In this document: piece after piece, positions 1 to 6,502 of the stretch
Layout: each line of letters opens with the position of its first letter
Position numbering within the stretch: the first letter of the stretch is position 1
NCBI GenBank assembly: GCA_934167435.1
Contig: CAKPKZ010000023.1
Location: 1-16,225, forward strand
DNA from: an uncultured Clostridia bacterium
GTDB taxonomy: Bacteria > Bacillota > Clostridia > TANB77 > CAG-508
DNA: 16,225 bases
Direction of reading: 5' to 3'
The notes under the pieces: model-generated
What the model was told of the DNA's origin: nothing
Seen by the model: the letters and a program-made list of their open reading frames with translations, nothing else
The model's database searches: none
Made by a program: the position numbers and the translations under genes

Positions 1-475
1 GGTGGAAGAAGACATACATCATTTGCCTCAGTAGAAATATTACCAGAAATAACAGATGACATACAAATACAAATAAATCCAGATGATTTAAGAATAGACA
101 CATATAGAGCATCACGGAGCTGGCGGTCAACATATAAATAAAACTTCATCAGCAGTACGAATTACTCACATCCCAACAAATACTGTTGTTGCTTGTCAAT
201 CAGAACGCTCACAAATACAAAACAGAGAAACTGCCATGAAAATGCTAAAATCTAAATTGTTAGAAATAAAAGAAAAAGAGCAAAAAGAAAAAATAGAAGA
301 TTTAAAAGGAGACCAAAAAGACATAGCATGGGGAAGCCAGATTAGGTCATATGTATTTTGTCCATATACTATGGTTAAAGATCATAGAACTAATTATGAG
401 GTTGGAAATGTTGAAGCTGTAATGAATGGCGAAATAGATGGCTTTATAGAAAGTTATTTAAAATCCAACATATAA
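1..475 (+). CDS. prfB: Peptide chain release factor 2 (RF2), C-terminal part, with an internal +1 frame change
   Basis: RF2 recognises UAA and UGA in the ribosomal A site and triggers peptidyl-tRNA hydrolysis. The window opens inside the gene. Frame 1 reads GGRRHTSFASVEILPEI, then DLRIDTYRAS, typical RF2 sequence. At 115-117 this frame meets CGG and would stop at the TAA at 139-141. Skipping C115 gives GAGGQ (catalytic GGQ at 122-130), then NKTSSAVRITHIPT, AWGSQIRSYVF and TMVKDHRTNYEVGNVEAVMNGEIDGF, the normal RF2 C-terminus, ending in TAA at 473-475. The two pieces give 38 + 119 residues with nothing missing. The well-known RF2 autoregulatory frameshift (a UGA near codon 26) lies upstream of this window, so this is a different shift. 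A pseudogene is unlikely because the downstream part is fully conserved. A sequencing error is possible for this site alone, but three other genes here show the same event. Confidence 0.93.
115..118 (+). other. +1 frameshift site 1: CGG-A in prfB
   Basis: Zero frame reads TCA CGG AGC; the conserved protein requires TCA (C) GGA GCT, giving Ser-Gly-Ala just before the GGQ loop. Without a shift, translation ends eight codons after the CGG, before the GGQ-to-C-terminus part is made in frame. A second zero-frame CGG at 124-126 would restore the same frame, but the peptide would then read RSWGQ and lose the GGQ motif. Confidence 0.85.
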
Positions 476-479
476 ATCT

Positions 480-509
480 TTAACAGAATTCATCACATTT
501 TAATATAAT
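480..509 (+). promoter_or_regulatory. Possible sigma-A promoter of the aspartate kinase gene
   Basis: TTAACA at 480-485 and TATAAT at 504-509 are separated by 18 bases. The -10 is perfect and the -35 has one mismatch. The predicted start lies about at the base of the hairpin at 511-544, so the kinase mRNA would begin with that hairpin. AT-rich sequence makes chance matches common. Confidence 0.5.
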
Positions 510-510
510 A

Positions 511-544
511 TTATAAGCCATATTTAAATAAATATGGCTTATAA
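511..544 (+). repeat. Perfect 16-bp inverted repeat between prfB and the aspartate kinase gene
   Basis: TTATAAGCCATATTTA (511-526) and its exact reverse complement (529-544) are separated by only two bases. No T-tract follows on the plus strand, so it is not a textbook terminator. It lies just downstream of the candidate -10 at 504-509 and ends 18 bases before the kinase start. It may end prfB transcription or act as a 5' hairpin on the kinase mRNA. Confidence 0.7.
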
Positions 545-568
545 ATTAATGTAAAGAGGGTAATGGCA

Positions 569-1543
569 ATGGACACAGTAGTTTTAAAATTTGGAGGGAG
601 TTCTGTTGCTGATAATGAAAAATTATATAAGGTTGCAGAAAAAATTATTAGTTTAAAAAATTCATATAAAAGAATAGTTGTTGTTTTATCAGCACAAGGA
701 AAAACAACAGACAATCTAATAAAACAAGCAAAAGAATTAGCACAAAAACCTAATTATAGAGATTTAGATTTATTATTAAGTACTGGAGAACAAATATCAA
801 TTGCTAAATTAAGCATATTACTAAACAATCTTGAACATAAAGCAATAGCTTTAACCGGATGGCAAGCAAATATATTAACAACAGAAGAAAATCAAAATGC
901 ATTAATAAAGAATATAGATACATCTAGAATAAATAATGAATTAAATAAAGGAAATATTGTAATTGTAGCAGGATTTCAAGGAGTAAATAATAAAAATGAT
1001 ATTACCACATTAGGAAGAGGAGGATCAGACACAACAGCAGTTGCATTAGCAGCAGCTCTACATGCAAAAAAATGTTATATTTTTTCAGATGTAGATGGAG
1101 TATATACCACTGATCCAAACAAAATAAAAAATGCTAAAAAAGTACTAAACCTTTCATATGGAGAAATGTTAGAAATTTCTAGCGAAGGAGCTAAAGTGCT
1201 TCATAATAGATGTGTAGAGGTAGGAGATAGATTCAATATTCCAATTATTACAAAATCCACATTTAATGAAGAACCAGGAAGTGTAATTTCAAATTTAATA
1301 GAGGAAAATACAGTAAAAAGTATTGTAAAAAAAGATTTATCTAGAATTTCTATTATAGGAAATGGTATAATAAGAAATAATAATTTAATTCAAAAAGTAA
1401 TAAATATAATAGAAAAAAATAAGTTAGAAATATTAACAATTGATATTTCAGAATCAAAAATTGCAATTGTATTTAAAAGTATTGTCGATGACGAGATTTT
1501 AGAAATAATGCATAACGAAATAATAGAAAAAAACACAATATAA
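569..1543 (+). CDS. Aspartate kinase, short form with a single ACT-like domain
   Basis: Aspartokinase phosphorylates aspartate, the first step to lysine, threonine, methionine and diaminopimelate. The N-terminal amino-acid-kinase domain is complete: KFGGSSV at the start, LLSTGEQIS near residue 70, TLGRGGSDTTAVALAAALHA near 148-165 and FSDVDGVYTTDPN near 172-184. I place the start at the second of two nearby ATGs (569, MDTVVLKFGG), because the AGAGGG site at 555-560 is 8 bases before it but only 2 before the ATG at 563. The protein is about 324 residues, whereas typical aspartokinases have about 400 with two ACT domains. After the kinase domain only about 75 residues remain. They begin like the first ACT unit and end like the second (SESKIAIVF, compare the usual SEIKISVV). 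The regulatory part seems to have lost roughly one ACT repeat, so feedback control may differ. A bulged hairpin terminator follows. Confidence 0.9.
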   Translation: MDTVVLKFGGSSVADNEKLYKVAEKIISLKNSYKRIVVVLSAQGKTTDNLIKQAKELAQKPNYRDLDLLLSTGEQISIAKLSILLNNLEHKAIALTGWQANILTTEENQNALIKNIDTSRINNELNKGNIVIVAGFQGVNNKNDITTLGRGGSDTTAVALAAALHAKKCYIFSDVDGVYTTDPNKIKNAKKVLNLSYGEMLEISSEGAKVLHNRCVEVGDRFNIPIITKSTFNEEPGSVISNLIEENTVKSIVKKDLSRISIIGNGIIRNNNLIQKVINIIEKNKLEILTIDISESKIAIVFKSIVDDEILEIMHNEIIEKNTI

Positions 1544-1546
1544 TCT

Positions 1547-1582
1547 AAAAGAGGTAGATATTTAATAATATCGCCTCTTTTT
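1547..1582 (+). terminator. Rho-independent terminator after the aspartate kinase gene
   Basis: AAAAGAGG plus GATATT on the left pairs with AATATC plus CCTCTTTT on the right, with a small bulge, and runs into a T-tract at 1578-1582. It lies just after the kinase stop codon and separates that gene from the yabP cluster. Confidence 0.8.
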
Positions 1583-1650
1583 ATGTTCTAAAATAGACAA
1601 ACCATGAATATATATAATTTAGCAAGAAAATTTATTGGAGGTGTACTAAT

Positions 1651-1950
1651 ATGACTGTAGAAGAAAGAAATAATTTTAAAAGCACAGGAGTTATACAAAA
1701 TTTAATTCTAGAAAATAGAGAAAAACTTAGCATTTCAGGTGTAATAGATGTTTTAAGTTTCGACGACCAAGTAGTTATGGTAGAAACAGAGTTAGGATTA
1801 TTAACAGTAAAAGGAGAAAATATTAGAATAAATAAATTAAGTATTGATACTTCAGAAGTAATAGTAGAAGGAGATATTTCTTATTTGGCATATAGTGACA
1901 AAGTAACAGATAAAACAAAAGGAAATTTAATAAGTAAAATATTTAAGTAA
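1651..1950 (+). CDS. yabP: Sporulation protein YabP (YabP/YqfC family)
   Basis: Small sporulation protein of the YabP/YqfC family; yabP is a sporulation gene in Bacillus, and its molecular role is not well understood. The 99-residue product carries the family pattern: REKLSISGVIDVLSFDD (about 24-40), then short beta-strand segments VVMVETELGLLTVKGENIRI and EVIVEGDISYLAYSD. No signal peptide or membrane segment is visible. GGAGGTG ends 8 bases before the ATG. It is followed 19 bases later by yabQ and then by a DivIC/FtsB-like gene, the same order as yabP-yabQ-divIC in Bacillus and Clostridia, which supports the call. Confidence 0.9.
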   Translation: MTVEERNNFKSTGVIQNLILENREKLSISGVIDVLSFDDQVVMVETELGLLTVKGENIRINKLSIDTSEVIVEGDISYLAYSDKVTDKTKGNLISKIFK

Positions 1951-1969
1951 AGGAAAGTGTGTAAAATAT

Positions 1970-2440
1970 ATGGTTACAAATCAAGCATATTTATTTTTAA
2001 TTTTTGTTATAAATGGAATTATAATTGGGTTAGTTTTCGACTTTTTTAGAATTTTAAGAATAAGCTTTAAAACTAAAGACTTTGTAACCTATATAGAAGA
2101 TATTATTTTTTGGATTATAACTGGAATTATCTTATTATATTCTATATTTATATTTAATAATGGGCAGATTCGTTTATTTATGTTTATAGGAGTTGGGATA
2201 GGAATAATATCATATATATTGCTAGTAAGTAAATATGTAATAAAAATAAATGTATTTATAGTAAATTTAATAAAAAAAATAATATTAATACCACTAAATT
2301 TTATATATAAAATAATAAAAAAAATATTTTTTCGACCAATTTCTTTTGTTATAATAAACATTGGCAAATTTTCTACAAATATAATTAAAAAAACTAAAAA
2401 AAATATAGTGAAAAAAGAAGGATTTTTCGTAAAAAAGTAG
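1970..2440 (+). CDS. yabQ: Spore cortex biosynthesis protein YabQ
   Basis: YabQ is an integral membrane protein needed for spore cortex formation in Bacillus and is placed in the outer forespore membrane. This 156-residue product has hydrophobic segments at about 5-25, 42-62 and 67-90, possibly a fourth near 95-118, and a strongly basic Lys-rich tail. The family pattern is visible in the N-terminus (GLVFDFFRILR near 20-30). The ATG at 1970 is preceded by AGGAAAG at 1951-1957, a rather long spacing of about 12 bases; no in-frame GTG or TTG lies closer. Identification rests on length, topology and position between yabP and the divIC-like gene. The stop is TAG, the only one in the window. Confidence 0.85.
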   Translation: MVTNQAYLFLIFVINGIIIGLVFDFFRILRISFKTKDFVTYIEDIIFWIITGIILLYSIFIFNNGQIRLFMFIGVGIGIISYILLVSKYVIKINVFIVNLIKKIILIPLNFIYKIIKKIFFRPISFVIINIGKFSTNIIKKTKKNIVKKEGFFVKK

Positions 2441-2510
2441 AAAATATAATTATAGTCCGATTATAATGGGACTATTAATACTGAGTATGAAAAATGGAGA
2501 TAGATTACAT

Positions 2511-2789
2511 ATGAAAAAAACTAAAAAAAATATATATAAGAAAATATTAATACTAGTAATAGCTATATATGTTATAGTTGTATTAGTAAATCAGCAAAAA
2601 ACGCTTAATAAATATAGCCTATCAGCAACCAACTTAGAAACACAAATAGAAGAACAAGAACAATATAAAACAGAACTTGCAAAAAAACAAGAAAATGTTG
2701 GTTCATTAGAATTTATAGAGCAAACTGCAAGAGAAAAATTAGAAATGTATTTACCAAATGAACGTGTTTATTTAGATAAAGGAAATTAA
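2511..2789 (+). CDS. Septum formation initiator, FtsB/DivIC family
   Basis: Small bitopic protein of the divisome, expected to form a coiled-coil complex with FtsL- and FtsQ/DivIB-type partners. From the ATG at 2511 it has 92 residues: a basic N-terminus (MKKTKKNIYKK), one membrane segment at about 11-27, then a coiled coil rich in Glu/Gln (about 33-62) and the family-like end FIEQTAREKLEMYLPNERVY (about 68-87). The frame is open further upstream (ATG at 2466), but the usual family N-terminus and a GGAGA at 2496-2500 favour 2511. In Bacillus divIC also follows yabP and yabQ. A strong hairpin terminator follows directly. Confidence 0.85.
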   Translation: MKKTKKNIYKKILILVIAIYVIVVLVNQQKTLNKYSLSATNLETQIEEQEQYKTELAKKQENVGSLEFIEQTAREKLEMYLPNERVYLDKGN

Positions 2790-2819
2790 ATGTTATGATA
2801 AAAATCATAGCATTTTTTT
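2789..2819 (+). terminator. Rho-independent terminator after the FtsB/DivIC-like gene
   Basis: AATGTTATGAT (2789-2799) pairs with ATCATAGCATT (2804-2814) with one G-T pair and a four-A loop, followed by a run of T to 2819. It overlaps the last bases of the stop codon. Confidence 0.88.
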
Positions 2820-2904
2820 ATTTTTAAAAAATTTTTTTGTTTTTAATATTTTTTTAAGGTTTAAGGGGTAAATTTATATTAATAAAATAAAGGAGGAATA
2901 AATT

Positions 2905-4659
2905 ATGAAAAGAAGTTTAAAAAATATTATTATGATTACAATTGTAATACTTGTAGGAACAGGAAGCTATTTTACAATGAAAAGTGTAAATAATAATGAA
3001 GATTCAATTAAACAAATGCCAATGCAACAAGGGCAACCACAAATGGAGCAAAGTGATAAAAATCAACCACCACAAAAACCAGACGAAAACAATGATAATA
3101 AAACAGAAAATTCAAACATGAACGAAAATACACCACCAGAAAAACCAAGCCAAGATAACCAAAATACGCCACCTCAAATGCCAAATAATAAAAATGAAAA
3201 TCAATTACAAGTAATTCATTATGCATTGTTTGCAGTGGAAGGACTTATTATATCAATATTAATAATATATTTGGTAATATCAAAATTTAATAAGTTAACT
3301 TTTAGTGAGGCATTAAAACGAAAATTAATATTTATTATTATGGTATTAATTCTTACTGCTGTTTTAACAGTAGCACAAGTAATGCTAACAAAACAAGTAT
3401 TTTTATCAAATAAACAAACAGGTCCAGATAATATGCAAATGAAACCAGGAGAAGATATGAATTCTTCGTCTGCATCAGTAACTCAAACTGGAGCTACAAC
3501 AATAGAAGAAACAAAAACTTTAGATCAATCAGAATATACCACATCAAATAATGACGAAAGCGTAATTTTGGTTGAAAATGGAGGAAACGCAACAATTAAT
3601 GGAACAACTATTACCAAAACAGGTGGAGATAGTTCAAACACAGAAAATTCCGAATTCTATGGTGTAAATTCAGGAATTTTAGTAACCAAAAATTCAACAG
3701 CAACAATAAAAAATGCAACAATTTCAACAAATGCTAAAGGAAGTAATGCTGTATTTTCAACAGGAACGGATTCTAAAATTTATATAAATGATTCAACCAT
3801 AACAACAACAGGAAATTCTTCTTCAAGGGGATTAGATGCAACCTATGGAGGATATATTGAAGCCAATAATGTTACAATTTCAACTCAAGGTGGAAGTTGT
3901 GCAACACTTGCAACTGACAGAGGAGAAGGAACAGTAATTGCTAAAAATTCTAAATTAGAAACAAATGGAAGTGGTTCGCCTGTAATATATTCTACAGGTG
4001 ATATAAGCATTGAAAACACACAAGGAACTGCAAATGGTTCACAAATGGTTGTAATAGAAGGAAAAAATTCGGCAACAGTAACAAATTCTACATTAACTGC
4101 TAGTGGAAAAGGAAATAGAGGTGACACAGATCAAGCAGGAGTTATGATATATCAATCAATGTCAGGAGATGCTGGAGAAGGAACAGGAACATTTACAGCA
4201 ACAAATTCTAATTTAAGTGTTCAAGAAAACTCTAGTTACTATAAAACTGCTCCAATGTTTTTTATAACAAATACAGATGCCATTATAAATTTAAATAACT
4301 GCGAAATGAGTTATGGAAGCAATATATTAATTAGTAGTAAAGGTACAAACGAATGGGGAAAAACAGGATCTAATGGAGGAAATTTAACATTTAATGCTAA
4401 AGACCAAAAACTTGAAGGTAATATAGAAGTTGATAATATATCTACACTAAAAATGAATTTTACAGGTAGTTCATATACTGGTAAAATAAACAGTGAAAAT
4501 ACAGCAAAGCAAATAGATTTAAAGTTAGATAGTAGTACAACAATAACATTAACAGGAGATTCATATGTTACATCATTAGAAGATGATGACCAAAGCTATA
4601 GTAACATAAATTTAAATGGGTATAAATTGTATGTAAATGGAACAGCTATAACTAAATAA
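2905..4659 (+). CDS. Membrane-anchored protein with an extracellular parallel beta-helix-like domain
   Basis: No named gene is recognised. The 584-residue product starts with a membrane segment (about 7-26). A Gln/Pro/Asn-rich low-complexity stretch follows (about 37-100, repeats of PPxKP and QMP). Two more membrane segments lie at about 104-126 and 142-165. From about 190 to the end it is a Thr/Ser/Asn/Gly-rich array of short beta-strand repeats of the form ATIxNxTI (for example NATINGTTITKTGG, TATIKNATIST, ATVTNSTLTASG). This is what a right-handed parallel beta-helix looks like, as in pectate-lyase-type folds or clostridial carbohydrate-binding beta-helix proteins. The family is an inference and no catalytic residues are evident. 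Most of the protein should be outside the cell, so an adhesin or polysaccharide-binding role is plausible. AAAGGAGG is well placed before the ATG. It has its own terminator upstream and faces the SDR gene tail to tail with 7 bases between them. Confidence 0.75.
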   Translation: MKRSLKNIIMITIVILVGTGSYFTMKSVNNNEDSIKQMPMQQGQPQMEQSDKNQPPQKPDENNDNKTENSNMNENTPPEKPSQDNQNTPPQMPNNKNENQLQVIHYALFAVEGLIISILIIYLVISKFNKLTFSEALKRKLIFIIMVLILTAVLTVAQVMLTKQVFLSNKQTGPDNMQMKPGEDMNSSSASVTQTGATTIEETKTLDQSEYTTSNNDESVILVENGGNATINGTTITKTGGDSSNTENSEFYGVNSGILVTKNSTATIKNATISTNAKGSNAVFSTGTDSKIYINDSTITTTGNSSSRGLDATYGGYIEANNVTISTQGGSCATLATDRGEGTVIAKNSKLETNGSGSPVIYSTGDISIENTQGTANGSQMVVIEGKNSATVTNSTLTASGKGNRGDTDQAGVMIYQSMSGDAGEGTGTFTATNSNLSVQENSSYYKTAPMFFITNTDAIINLNNCEMSYGSNILISSKGTNEWGKTGSNGGNLTFNAKDQKLEGNIEVDNISTLKMNFTGSSYTGKINSENTAKQIDLKLDSSTTITLTGDSYVTSLEDDDQSYSNINLNGYKLYVNGTAITK

Positions 4660-4666
4660 TAGTATA

Positions 4667-5471
4667 TTACATTCCAAATATTCTACCTAACTGAATAAAG
4701 AAAACTTGCCACCAAGGAGCAAAATACCTAAATTTAGGATTTTTATCTTCAACTGCATGAACATACTTTTTAATAATAGAATTAAAAGGTTTTTGCTCCA
4801 AAAAATTCCATATTTTAGTTTCATAAATACGAATAAAATTAGTATAATTAGCAAAAAAGGAATTAGTATGCATCCAAGCATACTTTTTTTCGTTATTTTC
4901 TTTATTAAAACCAGTGGCATAAGCGCCAGGTTCTATAAGGCATACTTTTATATTAGTATTAGACAATTTATTTAATATTTTCATTTCTTGATTAAGACAA
5001 ATGCCAAAACCTTCTAAAGCAAATTTAGATGCACAATATGGAGAAAGAAAAGGCATAGGAATTCTTCCGAACTAAAGAAGATAAAATAATAATTCTACCT
5101 TCTTTTTTATTTAATATCATATTTTTAAGTGCTAATTGAATCATATGCAAATTACTAAAAACATTAGTTTCAAAAACGTTTTTAATTCTCTCAATATTTA
5201 CATCAGCAACAGAACCAGAATCACCAATAGCAGCATTACTTATAAATACATCTATATTATAATTTAAGATTAATTCTCTTTCTTCTTTTTGTAAAATATC
5301 TAATTTAAAAACTTCAATATTTAAATTTTCAGAATTTGCTATTTCTTTAATGGAGTTTATTTGGTCTTCATAATGAACACTAGCATAAACTTTATGCCCT
5401 CGTCTTGCAAGCAAAATTGCTGCAGATTTACCTAAACCAGAACCGGCACCAGTTATAAAAATGTTTTTCAT
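4667..5471 (-). CDS. Short-chain dehydrogenase/reductase, with an internal +1 frame change
   Basis: NAD(P)-dependent oxidoreductase of the classical SDR superfamily; the substrate is unknown. From the ATG at 5471 (AAGGGT 9 bases upstream) the protein begins MKNIFITGAGSGLGKSA, with TGxxxGxG at residues 7-14, and continues to DVFISNAAIGDSG and GRIIILSSLV at about 125-134. Codon 135 is CGG (5069-5067). In that frame the peptide degenerates and stops at 5025. Skipping one C gives GRIPMPFLSPYCASKFALEGFG, containing YxxxK (Tyr145, Lys149) exactly 13 residues after the catalytic Ser132, the normal SDR spacing. The continuation (VCLIEPGAYATGF) is also typical. The joined product is about 267 residues, a normal SDR length. 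The gene lies alone on the minus strand between the beta-helix gene and the spoIIA operon. Taken singly it would look like a fresh pseudogene; together with three identical cases it probably is translated. Confidence 0.85.
5066..5069 (-). other. +1 frameshift site 2: CGG-A in the SDR gene
   Basis: On the minus strand the zero frame reads GTT CGG AAG AAT; the SDR sequence requires GTT (C) GGA AGA ATT, giving Val-Gly-Arg-Ile between the catalytic Ser and Tyr. No Shine-Dalgarno-like stimulator or clear hairpin is visible close by. Confidence 0.8.
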
Positions 5472-5565
5472 AAAATATTCACCCTTAAAATAGTATAACC
5501 TAAGCAATAAATTTTTATAATAACGAAAAAAATATATACGTTTTAGAAAAATCGAATTTTGTCAT

Positions 5566-5600
5566 AAACTTCTAAACAATCGACAAAACTTCTAAAGTTT
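5566..5600 (+). repeat. 20-bp-spaced direct repeat AAACTTCTAAA in the spoIIA promoter region
   Basis: AAACTTCTAAA occurs at 5566-5576 and again at 5586-5596, about two helical turns apart. The second copy extends into the palindrome AAACTT-CTA-AAGTTT (5586-5600). The repeats flank the 0A-like box and stop just before the -35, so they could be binding sites for an activator or repressor. Confidence 0.55.
5579..5588 (-). promoter_or_regulatory. Spo0A-box-like site upstream of spoIIA
   Basis: The minus strand reads TTTTGTCGAT, matching the 0A box core TGTCGAA in six of seven bases. It ends 17 bases before the -35 of the spoIIA promoter. A weaker match, TTTTGTCATA, lies on the plus strand at about 5557-5566. 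Spo0A~P activation of spoIIA is established in Bacillus; control here is an inference. Confidence 0.5.
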
Positions 5601-5605
5601 CACTC

Positions 5606-5634
5606 TTGGAAAAATTTACCATTTATACTATAAT
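5606..5634 (+). promoter_or_regulatory. Sigma-A-type promoter of the spoIIA operon
   Basis: TTGGAA at 5606-5611 and a perfect TATAAT at 5629-5634 with a 17-base spacer, 30 bases before the spoIIAA start. Bacillus spoIIA uses sigma-H; I see no good sigma-H -10 here, so a vegetative-type promoter under Spo0A control is the better reading. Confidence 0.7.
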
Positions 5635-5664
5635 AATTTAAGAAAAAATTAGAGGAGGAAATAT

Positions 5665-5976
5665 ATGGAAACAAAGTTTTATAAAGAGGACAAGCTTCTA
5701 GTTTTAAAAATCACTGAAGAAATAGATGATTGTAAAGTACAAGAGATAAGGAGGAGGGCTGATTGTGAAATTGAAAGATATATGCCTAAAAGAGTTGTAT
5801 TTGATTTTGATAGTGTTACTTTCATGGATAGTGCGGGAATAGGTCTGATTATAGGTAGATATAAATTTGCTAACATGCTAGGAGGAAAATTAGAAGTTGC
5901 TAATTTAACAAATAGTGTAAAAAAAATATTCGAAATGAGTGGCATTTTAAGACTAATACCTGTAACTCAAATTTAA
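5665..5976 (+). CDS. spoIIAA: Anti-sigma-F factor antagonist SpoIIAA
   Basis: STAS-domain protein that, when unphosphorylated, binds SpoIIAB and frees sigma-F in the forespore. The 103-residue product has the STAS core: RVVFDFDSVTFMDSAGIGLIIGRYK, with the phosphorylatable serine at about position 56 in MDSAGIG. This is the residue SpoIIAB phosphorylates in the known system, and SpoIIE dephosphorylates. The start is set by AGAGGAGG 8 bases upstream of the ATG. It is the first gene of the spoIIA operon; spoIIAB begins 27 bases after its stop. A CGG trinucleotide occurs in GCG GGA (5834-5836) but out of frame, so it is not decoded. Confidence 0.95.
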   Translation: METKFYKEDKLLVLKITEEIDDCKVQEIRRRADCEIERYMPKRVVFDFDSVTFMDSAGIGLIIGRYKFANMLGGKLEVANLTNSVKKIFEMSGILRLIPVTQI

Positions 5977-6003
5977 TTTTAATAAGCGAAAGGAATAGAA
6001 AAA

Positions 6004-6483
6004 ATGGAAAAAACATTAGAAAACGAAATGAAATTAGAATTTATAAGCAAATCATCAAATGAAGCATTTGCAAGAATTACAGTAGCTGCATTTGCTTCAC
6101 AGCTAGATCCAACAATAGAAGAGCTTTCAGATATAAAAACTGCTGTTTCAGAAGCAGTTACAAATTGCATTATACATGGTTACGAAAATAAACAAGGAAT
6201 TGTAAAAATTCAATGTAAATTAAAAAACGATCAAATAATAATAGAAATATCAGATTCTGGCAAAGGAATAGAAAATGTAGATATGGCTAAAGAACCTTTA
6301 TATACAACAAAACCAAATCTGGAACGTTCAGGAATGGGCTTTACAATTATGGAAAGCTTTATGGATGAAATGAAAGTAGAATCCATTGTTGGAATAGGAA
6401 CTAAAGTTACAATGAAAAAAACAATAAAAAAAATATTGGATGAGGACGAAAGCAATGAATTTGAATTTATTACAAAAAAATAA
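6004..6483 (+). CDS. spoIIAB: Anti-sigma-F factor and serine kinase SpoIIAB
   Basis: GHKL-type ATPase/kinase that holds sigma-F inactive and phosphorylates SpoIIAA. The ATP-binding signatures are visible: N box SEAVTNCIIHGYEN (about 49-62, with Glu50 and Asn54), G1 box DSGKGIE (about 84-90) and G2 box SGMGFTIMESFMD (about 109-121). It has 159 residues, slightly longer than the usual length of about 145, because of a Lys/Asp/Glu-rich tail. GCGAAAGGA precedes the ATG. It lies between spoIIAA and sigF with short gaps, the conserved order of the operon. Confidence 0.95.
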   Translation: MEKTLENEMKLEFISKSSNEAFARITVAAFASQLDPTIEELSDIKTAVSEAVTNCIIHGYENKQGIVKIQCKLKNDQIIIEISDSGKGIENVDMAKEPLYTTKPNLERSGMGFTIMESFMDEMKVESIVGIGTKVTMKKTIKKILDEDESNEFEFITKK

Positions 6484-6502
6484 TATAAAGCGGGGTAAAC
6501 AT

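Noticed and set aside
115..117. The classical RF2 programmed frameshift
   Set aside because: That site is a UGA near codon 26 with a Shine-Dalgarno-like stimulator; this site is a CGG in the last half of the gene without UGA or stimulator.
476..568. Lysine riboswitch or T-box leader before the aspartate kinase gene
   Set aside because: The leader is too short (about 90 bases) and shows only a simple hairpin.
2820..2904. Promoter for the beta-helix gene in the T-rich stretch
   Set aside because: Only poor, AT-rich matches without a convincing -35 and -10 pair are present.
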